Positions 17,520-27,582 are shown, counted from the first letter of the stretch. The stretch: 64,000 nucleotides of DNA from Acetatifactor sp. (GCA_024693365.1 JAILLF010000031.1:113917-177916), one strand, 5' to 3'. The notes: generated by a model from the letters alone, not told the origin. Numbers and translations: made by a program.

Positions 17520-19056
17520 TTCGTTTCCGCCCGTGATTGACGGTGTGGTGAACGTTGTAATGAATTATGCCAGGATTATGAAGGAACAAGGGCTGGCGGA
17601 GCCCATGGTGGGCACGCCGCGATATCCCAATGAAACCTATGACAAGTATCCTTATCCGGTCATTCCGTACCAGAGCATTGATACCACGGGCATTGTCAGC
17701 GGATATCGCGCGGGAAATCCTTTTGCCTCCGGTGCGGTGGAGGACATGAAGGCGTTCCGGCCCGACGTGATCCACAGTCACTGCCCGGTTTCCTCAACTT
17801 TGATGGCCAGAATGCTGCGGGAAGAGACGGATGCGCCCATCATTTTCACGTATCACACGAAATTTGACGTGGACATCGCGAGGGCAGTCAAGGCGAAGTT
17901 TATCCAAAAAGAGAGCATCAAAACGCTGGTGGACAATATTTCCGCCTGTGATGAAATATGGGTGGTGAGTAACGGTGCCGGAGAGAATCTGAAGTCTCTT
18001 GGCTATGAGGGACGCTATCGCGTCATGCCAAACGGCGTGGATTTCGAGAAGGGAAGAGTCGATGACGCGGGCGTGCGAGAGGCAACTAGGGAGTATGACC
18101 TGCCGGAGGGCGTGCCGGTCTTTTTATTTGTCGGAAGAATTATAAAATATAAAGGGTTGCCGCTGATTCTGGATTGCATGAAGCTCCTAAAGGAAGAGGA
18201 CATGGACTTTCGCATGGTTTTCGTGGGAAATGGACCGGATGCGGAAGAATTAAAGGAAAAGACCAAGGAACTTGGGTTGGAGAACCGAGCATTCTTTACT
18301 GGAGCCATCTATGACAGAAACGTGCTTCGCGCATGGAATACCAGGGCAGATCTTTTCCTGTTTCCGTCCACCTATGACACGAACGGGCTTGTGGTACGTG
18401 AGGCGGCGGCCTGCGGAATTGCAAGCGTTTTGATCAAGGGCTCCTGCGCCGCAGAGGGCATCACGGATCTGCACAATGGATATCTGATCGATGAGAATGC
18501 CGGGAGCATGGCGGAATGTCTTCGTGAGGCTTGCAAGGATTTGGACCGCGTGCGTCAGGTGGGACAGAATGCAATGGATGAGATTTATCTCTCATGGGAG
18601 AGCGCGGTGAGAACCGCCGTGGATCGTTACGGCGAGGTGATCGAGCTCCATAAGAGTTGTTCCATGACGGAACGCAAGTACCAGACCTCTGACCATTTCC
18701 TGAACGTGGCGGCAGGACTCGTTGCCACGACGGAAAAGGTATTCCATGCACCGAGGCGATGGTATGAAGGTATGCTGGAGAACGTGTCGGAGGCAAAGGA
18801 CAACGTCACGGAGACGAAGGACATGTTGGTCGCAGGCGTCAGGGAGACGAAAGAAAGCATCGCGGACCGCGTGCACGAGGCGAAGGAAAGCATTGCCGAC
18901 CGCATGCAGGAAGCAAAGGACAATTTTACGGACCGCGTACAGGAAGCAAAGGACAATTTTACGGACCGCGTACAGGAAGCAAAGGAAAGCCTGGCGGATC
19001 AACTGCATGAGGCAAAGGAGAACGTAAAGTCCTGGATGCAGGACGTTACAAAATAA
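17497..19056 (+). CDS. GT4-type glycosyltransferase with C-terminal 11-mer repeat tail
   Basis: MRVTLLNDSFPPVIDGVVNVVMNYARIM...HSHCPVSSTLMARML...VPVFLFVGRIIKYKGLPLIL...FLFPSTYDTNGLVVREAAACG; repeat tail from about 18790. Confidence 0.9.
   Translation: MRVTLLNDSFPPVIDGVVNVVMNYARIMKEQGLAEPMVGTPRYPNETYDKYPYPVIPYQSIDTTGIVSGYRAGNPFASGAVEDMKAFRPDVIHSHCPVSSTLMARMLREETDAPIIFTYHTKFDVDIARAVKAKFIQKESIKTLVDNISACDEIWVVSNGAGENLKSLGYEGRYRVMPNGVDFEKGRVDDAGVREATREYDLPEGVPVFLFVGRIIKYKGLPLILDCMKLLKEEDMDFRMVFVGNGPDAEELKEKTKELGLENRAFFTGAIYDRNVLRAWNTRADLFLFPSTYDTNGLVVREAAACGIASVLIKGSCAAEGITDLHNGYLIDENAGSMAECLREACKDLDRVRQVGQNAMDEIYLSWESAVRTAVDRYGEVIELHKSCSMTERKYQTSDHFLNVAAGLVATTEKVFHAPRRWYEGMLENVSEAKDNVTETKDMLVAGVRETKESIADRVHEAKESIADRMQEAKDNFTDRVQEAKDNFTDRVQEAKESLADQLHEAKENVKSWMQDVTK
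18850..19020 (+). repeat. 33-bp (11-aa) tandem repeats in the glycosyltransferase tail
   Basis: Two identical 33-mers gaagcaaaggacaattttacggaccgcgtacag at 18910-18942 and 18943-18975, flanked by degenerate units (ADRVHEAKESI / ADRMQEAKDNF / TDRVQEAKDNF / TDRVQEAKESL / ADQLHEAKENV). Confidence 0.95.
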
Positions 19057-19078
19057 AATTCAAAAGAAGGTGTTTGAA

Positions 19079-20752
19079 ATGAGTAGCGATTGGTATAAGG
19101 AGAAATCCTTTTATCAAATATGGATCAGAAGCTTTAAAGATGGGAATGGAGACGGGATCGGAGACTTATACGGCGTTTATGAGAAATTAGAGTATATTAA
19201 GTCCCTCGGCGTGGACGGTATATGGTTTTCGCCCATCTATCCTTCTCCCAATGCTGATTTTGGCTATGACATTTCTGATTACAAGAACATACACCCAGAT
19301 TACGGCGATTTGGAGCAGTTTAAGAAAGTGTTGGCCAAAGCGCATGAACTGGGTCTCAAGGTGATCATGGATCTTGTGGTAAACCATACGTCCGACGAGC
19401 ATCCGTGGTTCCGGGAGAGCCGCAAGGGGAAAGATAATCCCTACAGTGACTATTACATATGGCGTGACAAACCGAACAACTGGGACTCCCTGTTTGAAGG
19501 AAAGGCCTGGGAGTATGACAAGGTTCGAAAGCAATACTATCTTCACATTTTTGCGAAAAAACAACCAGACCTCAACATGGACAACCCCAAAGTCCGCGAG
19601 GAAGTCAAGGGAATCCTTAGATTTTGGCTGGACTTGGGCGTGGATGGCTTCCGCGAGGATGTGATCAATTTTATTTCCAAGCATGAGAAGCTTCCGAACG
19701 GACTGCCGTTTTTGCCGGCGGTAAACGGACTGCCGTATTATAAGGACGGCCCGCATATTTATGAGTACATGGAGGAATTCCGCGAGGTCTGCAGCCAGTA
19801 TGACTGTTTCCAGCTCGGCGAAGGACCGCTCACCACGGTGAAGTCTGCACTGAAATATCTTACGGGGCCAAAGAAAAGTCTCGACATGATGTTTTCCTTT
19901 GACCATATGATGGCGGATTGCATTTATACGGAATACGTGCACAGGCCATTCTCGCTTGTGAAACTGAAAAAGGCCTTTACGAAATGGCAGAAAGCCTTAA
20001 ATGGCAGGGCGTGGAATGCCTTGTATCTGGAAAATCACGATCATCCCAGGGTGATCAGCCGTTACGGTGATGAAAAGTATTGGCGCGCCAGCGGTACGAT
20101 GCTGGCGATGAGCTATCTGTTCCAGCAGGGAACTCCCTTCGTTTACCAAGGACAGGAGATCGGCATGATGAACATCCGGCTGAAATCCATCAGCGATTAC
20201 ATTGACGTCAGCTCCCTGACCAATTTTAACCGTTATCACTTAAAGGATTCCATCGAGAAAAGGCTGGAGCGCATCTGGCATTCCAGCAGGGATTCTTCCA
20301 GAACGCCCATGCAATGGACTGGCGGGAAAAATGCCGGTTTCTCTGAGAAGGAACCATGGTTTTACGTTAACCCCAATTATGAAAATGGAGTGAACGTTGA
20401 AGCGGAGGAAAAGGATCAATACAGCATATTGAATTTTTACCGAAAATGTCTGGCGCTGCGAAAGACCAGCAACGTCCTTTTATGGGGAAGCTATCGGGAA
20501 TTCTTCCCTAATGATCCGCACGTTTACGTTTATGAGCGCAGATTATGCGACGTAAGCTGCCTAATCATCTGCTCCTTCTCTGATAAGCCCGTAAGGGTTA
20601 GGCTTCCCAAGGAATACGTAGGGGAAAAGCGAAAGCTCCTTTTATGCAATTATCCTCGCGGAAGTCATGCGGCCGGAAGGCTGGACGGATTGCCGGAGGG
20701 CGAGCAGGGGTGGTTTCGGCCTTATGAAGCGAGGATTTACCGGGTGCAATAA
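19079..20752 (+). CDS. GH13 alpha-glucosidase (oligo-1,6-glucosidase-like)
   Basis: SDWYKEKSFYQIWIRSFKDGNGDGIGDLYG...VMDLVVNHTSDEHPWF...DGFREDVINFI...LENHDHPR. Confidence 0.93.
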   Translation: MSSDWYKEKSFYQIWIRSFKDGNGDGIGDLYGVYEKLEYIKSLGVDGIWFSPIYPSPNADFGYDISDYKNIHPDYGDLEQFKKVLAKAHELGLKVIMDLVVNHTSDEHPWFRESRKGKDNPYSDYYIWRDKPNNWDSLFEGKAWEYDKVRKQYYLHIFAKKQPDLNMDNPKVREEVKGILRFWLDLGVDGFREDVINFISKHEKLPNGLPFLPAVNGLPYYKDGPHIYEYMEEFREVCSQYDCFQLGEGPLTTVKSALKYLTGPKKSLDMMFSFDHMMADCIYTEYVHRPFSLVKLKKAFTKWQKALNGRAWNALYLENHDHPRVISRYGDEKYWRASGTMLAMSYLFQQGTPFVYQGQEIGMMNIRLKSISDYIDVSSLTNFNRYHLKDSIEKRLERIWHSSRDSSRTPMQWTGGKNAGFSEKEPWFYVNPNYENGVNVEAEEKDQYSILNFYRKCLALRKTSNVLLWGSYREFFPNDPHVYVYERRLCDVSCLIICSFSDKPVRVRLPKEYVGEKRKLLLCNYPRGSHAAGRLDGLPEGEQGWFRPYEARIYRVQ

Positions 20753-20801
20753 ATTCAAAAGCGAATGCGGCAGTCAAAATAGATTCATTATGGAGTAAAT
20801 C

Positions 20802-21932
20802 ATGTCAGAAAAAATGAAGCCCGGAAGCGGACCGGGAATTTCAAAACAACAATCATCGCAGCTTCAAGGCTTGGCAATCCTTCTGCTGATTTATCATCAT
20901 TTTTTTAATAATCCTGCGATCTACGGGGAGAGACTTGCCTTTTGGAGTCCTTTCTGGGTCGCCAGATTTGCCTGGTTTGGAAAGATTTGCGTGGGTATTT
21001 TTGCCTTCGTCACCGGCTATGGAATGTGCAGGGTGATGGAGAGAAAGGAAGGCGCTGCGATTGTAACCTGCCTAAGACAGATTCTGCAGTTTTTGATCCG
21101 TTATTGGTTCATCTTCCTGCTTTTTATGGGGTGTCTGTTTTCCTTGGGCAGGAGATCGTTTGAATTCAGGGAGTTTCTGCAGAATTTTTTCTGCATCAGC
21201 AGTACCTATAACGGTGCTTTCTGGTACGCGCAACAGTATGTGCTGATGCTGCTTTTTTTGGCGATGGCGGAGGCTTTCTTGCGATTCCTGAAGGCAATAT
21301 GGAAAAGGGAGAAGAAGGGAAGCGTGCTTGGAAAGGGATGGCTGGATGCGGCGGAACGGATTGCTTCGGTGCTTTTGGCATTGACAGGCGGTATCTTTGC
21401 AATCGCGGCCATTGTTTCTCCAAACGCAAGATCGGTATTTCATCAGTTCCTTGACGTGATCCGGATTGCATTTGTGCTGACTTGTTTTATGGGTTATTTT
21501 GCGGCAAAGCTAAGTGCGTTTGAGCGGATCTTCGCGAAGCTAAACTCCCTGCGGTACGTATTTAGGCTGTTCATCGGCATCTGTTTGATAGTCCTCACAG
21601 GTGCTTTCAGAATATGGCTTGCGGATTCGCCGGCTTACGCAAAGCATGATTTTTTGTTTGTTCCCGTCTTTATCACGGGCGTACTTCTTTGTCTGAATGG
21701 CGTGAAATGGTTGGAAATGCCATTGGAACGCCTGGGAAGGACGTCAGTTTACGTTTGGTTAACCCATATTTTTGTGTTTGAACTGACAAATGCGTTTGTA
21801 CTGCGATTCGTGCATTTCCATTTCCTGTTTTATCTTGCGGAGGCGGTTCTTTGCATTTTTGTTGGTAGCACCTGTCTCTTTGCGGAACGCGGCATAAAGG
21901 ATTTCCCCAAAATTTTTCAAAAAAAGAAATAG
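20802..21932 (+). CDS. Acyltransferase-3-like integral membrane protein
   Basis: SSQLQGLAILLLIYHHFF...VGIFAFVTGYGMCRV; about 10 hydrophobic segments. Confidence 0.75.
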   Translation: MSEKMKPGSGPGISKQQSSQLQGLAILLLIYHHFFNNPAIYGERLAFWSPFWVARFAWFGKICVGIFAFVTGYGMCRVMERKEGAAIVTCLRQILQFLIRYWFIFLLFMGCLFSLGRRSFEFREFLQNFFCISSTYNGAFWYAQQYVLMLLFLAMAEAFLRFLKAIWKREKKGSVLGKGWLDAAERIASVLLALTGGIFAIAAIVSPNARSVFHQFLDVIRIAFVLTCFMGYFAAKLSAFERIFAKLNSLRYVFRLFIGICLIVLTGAFRIWLADSPAYAKHDFLFVPVFITGVLLCLNGVKWLEMPLERLGRTSVYVWLTHIFVFELTNAFVLRFVHFHFLFYLAEAVLCIFVGSTCLFAERGIKDFPKIFQKKK

Positions 21933-21965
21933 GCCAAAGGACGATTTCGTCCTCTGGCCTATTAT
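21929..21965. terminator. Bidirectional terminator between convergent genes
   Basis: aataggccaaaggacg-atttc-gtcctctggcctattatttt. Confidence 0.88.
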
Positions 21966-21974
21966 TTTGTCAAG

Positions 21975-23807
21975 TTATTTTTTGAAGCTTGCACGCTTGC
22001 GGAGCGTGGGATCCAATATTTTCTTTCTGATCCGAAGATTCTTGGGAGTTACCTCCAGCAGTTCGTCAGTGTCGATGAAGTCGAGTGCCTGCTCCAGGGA
22101 TAGAATCTTGGGCGGAACAAGGCGAAGGGCTTCGTCGGCGGAAGAGGAACGAGTGTTGGTGAGCTGCTTTTTCTTGCAGACGTTGATCTCGATGTCCTCG
22201 CTGCGGCCGGTCTGTCCAACGACCATGCCGGAATAAACCTTTTCTCCGGGTCCAATGAAGAGGAGGCCACGCTCCTGTGCATTGAAGAGGCCGTAAGTAA
22301 TGGCTTCGCCTGCTTCGAATGCGATGAGGCTTCCTTGCTTTCTGTACTGGATGTCACCCTTGTAAGGAGCATAACCGTCATATACGGTGTTCAAAATGCC
22401 GTTGCCCTTGGTGTCGGTCAGGAATTCACCGCGGTAGCCAATCAGGCCTCTTGCGGGAATGGAAAACTCGAGTCTGGTGTAGGTGCCGCCGGTAATGCTT
22501 CCCATGTTGCGAAGCTCACCCTTTCTCTGGCCGAGCTTTTCGATCACGGCGCCGGCATAGTCATTGGGAACGTCAATGTAGGCAAGCTCCATGGGCTCCA
22601 AAAGCTTTCCCTTTTCGTCCTGATGATAGAGAACCTCTGCCTTACTTACTGCGAATTCAAAGCCTTCACGGCGCATGTTTTCGATCAAAACGGACAGGTG
22701 AAGCTCGCCGCGGCCACTCACCTTAAAGCAATCCGTATCCTCGGTTTCCTCCACTCGAAGGGAAACGTCGGTATTGAGCTCCTTGAAGAGACGCTCGCGA
22801 AGGTGACGGCTGGTAACGTACTTACCCTCCTGGCCTGCCAGCGGGGAGTCATTTACCATGAAATGCATGGCAATCGTTGGCTCGCTGATCTTCTGGAAGG
22901 GGATGGGCAATACACTTTCGGGAGAGCAAAGAGTATCACCGATGTGAATGTCAGAGATGCCGGAGATGGCAACGATGGATCCGATGCCTGCCTCTTTGAC
23001 TTCCACCTTATTCAGACCATCAAACTCATAGAGCTTGCTGACCTTCACCTTGATCTGCTTGTCGGGCTCATGGTGGTTACAGATGACAACCTCCTGGTTC
23101 ACTTTGATGGAACCGTTGTCTACCTTGCCTACGCCGATACGTCCAACATATTCATTGTAATCAATGGTGCTGATGAGCACCTGGGTACCCGCGTCCGGAT
23201 CTCCCTCGGGAGCGGGAATGTAATTTAAGATGGTCTCAAACAGTGGCTCCATGCTGGTGCCGGGCGTCTCAGCCTCGAGGGAGGCGATGCCGGCCTTTGC
23301 GGAAGCGAAGACGAAGGGACAGTCAAGCTGGGAATCATCCGCATCCAACTCTAAGAAAAGCTCAAGAACCTCGTCCACAACCTCGTCAGGACGAGCCTCG
23401 GGACGGTCAATCTTATTGATGCAGACGATCACGGGAAGCTTTAATTCCAATGCCTTGCGAAGCACGAACTTTGTCTGGGGCATGGCACCCTCAAAGGCAT
23501 CCACCACGAGGATAACGCCGTTTACCATCTTCAGCACGCGTTCCACCTCGCCGCCAAAATCTGCGTGGCCGGGGGTGTCGATAATGTTGATTTTGGTTCC
23601 CTTATAGGTAACCGCCGTGTTCTTTGACAGGATGGTAATGCCGCGTTCACGCTCGATGTCGTTGGAATCCATGACGCGCTCGGCAACTTCCTGACCGGCA
23701 CGGAACACGCCGCTTTGCTTTAACAGTTCATCCACCAAAGTGGTCTTGCCGTGATCGACGTGGGCAATGATCGCTATGTTTCTGACGTCTTCTCTTTTTT
23801 GTTTCAT
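21975..23807 (-). CDS. typA: Translational GTPase TypA/BipA
   Basis: [33 protein letters not shown]...[19 protein letters not shown]. Start set at MKQK rather than the longer 23966 start. Confidence 0.96.
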   Translation of the reverse strand: MKQKREDVRNIAIIAHVDHGKTTLVDELLKQSGVFRAGQEVAERVMDSNDIERERGITILSKNTAVTYKGTKINIIDTPGHADFGGEVERVLKMVNGVILVVDAFEGAMPQTKFVLRKALELKLPVIVCINKIDRPEARPDEVVDEVLELFLELDADDSQLDCPFVFASAKAGIASLEAETPGTSMEPLFETILNYIPAPEGDPDAGTQVLISTIDYNEYVGRIGVGKVDNGSIKVNQEVVICNHHEPDKQIKVKVSKLYEFDGLNKVEVKEAGIGSIVAISGISDIHIGDTLCSPESVLPIPFQKISEPTIAMHFMVNDSPLAGQEGKYVTSRHLRERLFKELNTDVSLRVEETEDTDCFKVSGRGELHLSVLIENMRREGFEFAVSKAEVLYHQDEKGKLLEPMELAYIDVPNDYAGAVIEKLGQRKGELRNMGSITGGTYTRLEFSIPARGLIGYRGEFLTDTKGNGILNTVYDGYAPYKGDIQYRKQGSLIAFEAGEAITYGLFNAQERGLLFIGPGEKVYSGMVVGQTGRSEDIEINVCKKKQLTNTRSSSADEALRLVPPKILSLEQALDFIDTDELLEVTPKNLRIRKKILDPTLRKRASFKK

Positions 23808-24137
23808 AAATTCAAATCCTTTCATCTCCGGGCTCCTGGAAGGAGCTAACAAATCCCTAAAAATGGCACTTTTTTCAAACTGTATCAGTATAGCACTATT
23901 TTTTTTCGGATTCAAGCATGAAATATAGAAATTTTTCGGAAGGGGATTTTTGACGGCATGCGTCAAGATTTTTAAAAAGACGTGGAGGGAAGGACACGTA
24001 TTGGCGATTTACGTCAGGATAATGCGACGGGATTCAGTTTTATCACCAGGGAAAGTAGTGTATAAATAATATTGTAAAACAAAAACGCACGGAGATAATC
24101 CGTAAAAAGCAATGCGAGGAAGAAGGGAGAAACAACG

Positions 24138-24794
24138 TTGACGGATAAGGTAATTGAAAACAACCAGGTGACGGTGATGGGCGAGATCGTAAGTGATTTT
24201 ACCTTTAGCCATGAGATTTTTGGAGAAGGATTCTACGTGATGGACGTGAAGGTACAAATGCTGAGTGATAGTTATGACGTGATTCCGGTGATGACTTCTG
24301 AGAGATTGATTGACGTAAATGCGGATTACAAGGGGGCGCTAATATGCGTCACGGGACAGTTCCGGTCTTATAACAGACACGAAGAGAGAAGGAACAGGCT
24401 TGTGCTTTCCGTGTTTGCAAGGGAAATGAAGTTTGTGGATGAAGTAGAGGAGAGCGCGAAGAGCAATCAGATCTTTTTGGATGGTTACGTGTGTAAGCCG
24501 CCCATCTACAGAAAGACGCCGCTGGGAAGAGAAATTGCAGACGTGCTTTTGGCCGTGAACAGGCCTTATGGAAAATCAGATTACATTCCATGTATCTGTT
24601 GGGGGAGAAATGCAAGGTATGCCGGGGGATTTCAGGTGGGTGACCGTTGCATGATCTGGGGAAGGATCCAGAGCAGGGAATACGTAAAAAAGCTGGATGA
24701 GGAAACCGTGGAAAAACGAGTGGCGTTTGAAGTTACCGTAAGTAAGCTCGAATTATGCATGCGTGAGCAGGTTGACGGCGGGGAACTCTCGTAA
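24138..24794 (+). CDS. SSB-like (OB-fold) single-stranded DNA-binding protein
   Basis: TTG start; NNQVTVMGEIVSDFTFSHEIFGEGFYVMDVKV and NQIFLDGYVCKPPIYRKTPLGREIADVLLAVNRPYGKSDYIPCICWGRNA: two OB-like halves. Confidence 0.75.
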   Translation: MTDKVIENNQVTVMGEIVSDFTFSHEIFGEGFYVMDVKVQMLSDSYDVIPVMTSERLIDVNADYKGALICVTGQFRSYNRHEERRNRLVLSVFAREMKFVDEVEESAKSNQIFLDGYVCKPPIYRKTPLGREIADVLLAVNRPYGKSDYIPCICWGRNARYAGGFQVGDRCMIWGRIQSREYVKKLDEETVEKRVAFEVTVSKLELCMREQVDGGELS

Positions 24795-24889
24795 ATCGTT
24801 TTGGGTTGCAAATCGTGAGATAGTTTGGTATAATGCAGACGTGCACGTTGTTTGGAATCTGATCGACGGTCAGTAGAATGCGAGGGTAC

Positions 24890-25387
24890 ATGAGTAAAGG
24901 TTTGGTAACGATATTTACGGGAGAAGGACGCGGGAAGACGTCGGCAGCCATTGGCAGGGCCATTCAGGCGGCTGATTCCGGTAAGCGCGTGGTGATCATA
25001 CAGTTTTTGAAGGGCAAGGGGTTGAAGAGCTCACAGTTCGTAAAACGTCTTGAGCCGGAAGTTATGCTGTTTTGCTTCGAAAAATCGGACCAAAGCTTTG
25101 AAAACCTGTCGGAGGAGCAAAAACAGGAAGAGTGCAGGAACATACGGAACGGGTTGAATTACGCCAAAAAGGTTCTTTGTACGGGCGAATGTGATCTGCT
25201 GATCTTGGACGAGGTGCTTGGTCTTGTGGAAAATGAGATCATTACCGTCGAAGAATTGATTACGCTGATCGATGCCAGGGAGGAGACCAGCATAATCCTG
25301 ACGGGGATCAATCTCAAGGATGAGATCTGTTTTAAGGCGGATGAGGTATCCAAGATCGAAACCATCAAATTCAAGATCTGGGAGTAA
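24890..25387 (+). CDS. CobO/BtuR-type corrinoid adenosyltransferase
   Basis: MSKGLVTIFTGEGRGKTSAAIGRAIQAADSGKRVVIIQFLKG...LLILDEV; P-loop family. Confidence 0.85.
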   Translation: MSKGLVTIFTGEGRGKTSAAIGRAIQAADSGKRVVIIQFLKGKGLKSSQFVKRLEPEVMLFCFEKSDQSFENLSEEQKQEECRNIRNGLNYAKKVLCTGECDLLILDEVLGLVENEIITVEELITLIDAREETSIILTGINLKDEICFKADEVSKIETIKFKIWE

Positions 25388-25410
25388 GAAATTCAAGATC
25401 TGGGAGTAAG
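25367..25410 (+). repeat. Perfect 22-bp tandem duplication spanning a stop codon
   Basis: aaattcaagatctgggagtaag at 25367-25388 and again at 25389-25410. Confidence 0.97.
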
Positions 25411-25417
25411 AAATAGG

Positions 25418-25446
25418 TTGACGTAAGAAAAAGTTGGTGTTATGAT
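25418..25446 (+). promoter_or_regulatory. Sigma-A-type promoter for the lysine-riboswitch transcript
   Basis: TTGACG (25418-25423), 17-nt spacer, TATGAT (25441-25446). Confidence 0.7.
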
Positions 25447-25460
25447 ACACGTGTATTGAT

Positions 25461-25627
25461 GATAGAGGTTGCATTTTTTATCAGTAGCTCTTTGGATGCG
25501 GCAGGCGCAGGTGAAGAGGAGGGAAAGGAAAAAATGCCGAAAGGGTGGATCTCCTGAGGGTCCAGGCCTTGGGCACGAGGTTAAGAGCCGCGTGACTGTC
25601 ATCCGTGAATGCGGATGGGGCGCTATC
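25461..25627 (+). ncRNA. Lysine riboswitch (L-box)
   Basis: gatagaggttgca...cagtagctctttgg...gaggagggaaaggaaaaaatgccgaaaggg...gactgtcatccgtgaatgcggatggggcgctatc; P1 gatag/ctatc; upstream of dapA. Confidence 0.9.
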
Positions 25628-25663
25628 GGGTAAAAAAGTAGATTTTTATTATGCTTTTATTTC

Positions 25664-25697
25664 ACCTGTCGGCGCTTTTACGCCTACAGGTTTTTTG
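25664..25697 (+). terminator. Riboswitch-controlled terminator
   Basis: acctgtcggcg-ctttta-cgcctacaggttttttg. Confidence 0.85.
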
Positions 25698-25798
25698 TTT
25701 TAAACCGTAAGCGCAAAGCATGACGAGCCATCATATAATACGAAAAGAAACGTTGTATGGCACAGATGCCTGAGGAATCAGGCAAGAAGGAGGAAAAA

Positions 25799-26683
25799 AT
25801 GGCAATTTTTAAAGGAGCTGCAGTTGCAATCGTTACGCCCATGCATCAGGATGGAAGCGTAAATTATGAGGAATTCCGAAAGCTCATCGAATTCCAGATT
25901 GAGAATGGTACGGACGCGATCGTCGTATGCGGTACCACTGGTGAGGCATCCACGCTTTCTCATGAGGAGCATTTGGATGTGATCAAGTATTGTGCGGAGG
26001 TAGTGAATCACCGCATCCCCGTGATCGCGGGAACAGGTTCTAACAGCACCGAGACGGCAATCTATCTTTCCACCGAAGCTGAGAAGTACGGGGTTGACGG
26101 ATTGCTTTTGGTAACTCCTTATTACAATAAGGCGACGCAGAATGGCTTGTACGCACATTTCAAGGCAATCGCTGATACCGTAAAGATTCCCGTTATTTTG
26201 TATAACGTTCCCGGAAGAACGGGCTGCAACCTGATGCCGGACACCATCGTTAGACTCTGCAAGGACGTGGAGAACATTGTCGGCGTGAAGGAAGCAAGCG
26301 GAAACATCAGCCAGATCGCACAGCTTGCAGCGAAGGCAAACGGATGCGTTGACATTTATTCCGGCAATGACGATCAGATCGTTCCCATCATGGCACTTGG
26401 CGGACTTGGCGTTATCTCCGTTCTTTCCAACGTAGCACCCAGACAGACCCATGACATCTGCGCAAAATTCCTGGAAGGCGACGTGAAAGAGAGCTGCAGA
26501 CTCCAGCTGGAGGCTTTGGATCTTTGCGGATCCCTCTTCTGCGAGGTGAATCCCATCCCCGTAAAGAAGGCAGTTTCCATGATTGGTTTTGAGGCTGGTC
26601 CCCTGCGCATGCCGCTTTCTGAGATCGAGCCTAAGAACGAGGAGAGACTTCGCGAGTCCATGAAGAATTACGGACTGATCTAA
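25799..26683 (+). CDS. dapA: 4-hydroxy-tetrahydrodipicolinate synthase
   Basis: MAIFKGAAVAIVTPMHQDGSVNYEEF...VVCGTTGEASTLSHEEH...YNVPGRTGCNL; RBS ggagg. Confidence 0.96.
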   Translation: MAIFKGAAVAIVTPMHQDGSVNYEEFRKLIEFQIENGTDAIVVCGTTGEASTLSHEEHLDVIKYCAEVVNHRIPVIAGTGSNSTETAIYLSTEAEKYGVDGLLLVTPYYNKATQNGLYAHFKAIADTVKIPVILYNVPGRTGCNLMPDTIVRLCKDVENIVGVKEASGNISQIAQLAAKANGCVDIYSGNDDQIVPIMALGGLGVISVLSNVAPRQTHDICAKFLEGDVKESCRLQLEALDLCGSLFCEVNPIPVKKAVSMIGFEAGPLRMPLSEIEPKNEERLRESMKNYGLI

Positions 26684-26738
26684 TTGTTTTCAGGGACGTC
26701 CCTGCGGGGATGCATTGTTACGAGAGAGAGGAACGAAT

Positions 26739-27506
26739 ATGGTACGAATCATAATGCGCGGCTGTAACGGCAAAATGGGTCAGAGCATCAGCGGCATCGT
26801 TGCTGCGGATCCTGAGACGGAAATGGTTGCGGGAATTGACTTGAGAGATGAAGGAAGAAATCCCTATCCGGTATTCCCAAAGGTTTGGGATTGTGACGTA
26901 GAGGCGGATTGCCTGATTGATTTTGCCAGTCCCATGGATGTGGAGGACATGTTGGACTACTGCATTGAGAAGAATCTTCCCTGCGTGCTTTGCACGACGG
27001 GACTTAGTCAGAGTCAGTTGGCAAAGGTGGAGGAAGCTTCCAAGAAGGTGGCGATCCTTAAGTCAGCAAACATGTCCCTTGGAATCAACCTGCTTTTGAA
27101 GATGCTGAAGGACGCGGCAAGTGTTCTTGCACCTGCAGGCTTCGACATTGAGATTGTGGAAAAACATCACAATTTGAAGCTGGACGCACCCAGCGGCACG
27201 GCACTTGCGCTGGCGGATTCCATCAACGAGGAGCTTAATAACGAGTATGAATATGTCTATGACAGAAGCTCCAGAAGACAAAAGCGCCCGCAGAAAGAGA
27301 TCGGCATCAGTGCGGTTCGCGGCGGCACCATCGTTGGTGATCACGACGTGATCTTCGCGGGTGAGGATGAAGTCATTACGTTCTCCCATTCCGCTTATTC
27401 CAAGGCCGTGTTTGGAAAGGGAGCCGTACAGGCTGCTAAATTCCTGGCAGGTAAGGGCCCTGGTTTCTACAACATGGGCGACGTGATCGAAGGAATTCTT
27501 TCTTAA
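26739..27506 (+). CDS. dapB: 4-hydroxy-tetrahydrodipicolinate reductase
   Basis: MVRIIMRGCNGKMGQSISGIV...EKHHNLKLDAPSGTALALADSI. Confidence 0.95.
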   Translation: MVRIIMRGCNGKMGQSISGIVAADPETEMVAGIDLRDEGRNPYPVFPKVWDCDVEADCLIDFASPMDVEDMLDYCIEKNLPCVLCTTGLSQSQLAKVEEASKKVAILKSANMSLGINLLLKMLKDAASVLAPAGFDIEIVEKHHNLKLDAPSGTALALADSINEELNNEYEYVYDRSSRRQKRPQKEIGISAVRGGTIVGDHDVIFAGEDEVITFSHSAYSKAVFGKGAVQAAKFLAGKGPGFYNMGDVIEGILS

Positions 27507-27522
27507 AGCGAATAATGACTTA

Positions 27523-27562
27523 TAAAAGGAGGCTGGCATGAACTTGCGTGGCCTCCTTTTTT
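27523..27562 (+). terminator. Terminator after dapB
   Basis: aaaaggaggc...gcctccttttttt. Confidence 0.75.
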
Positions 27563-27582
27563 TGAGCCGGTCCCGCGAATGG

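Noticed and set aside
18850-19020. 33-bp repeats as a possible CRISPR array
   Set aside because: Units are directly contiguous without spacers and encode an in-frame 11-aa protein repeat.
19187-19942. 251-aa minus-strand ORF
   Set aside because: Antisense to the GH13 gene, whose catalytic motifs are unambiguous; composition looks like a shadow frame.
22335-23228. 297-aa + strand ORF antisense to typA
   Set aside because: Lies entirely within the well-supported typA gene on the opposite strand; no recognisable domain or RBS; typical of shadow ORFs in high-GC3 genes.
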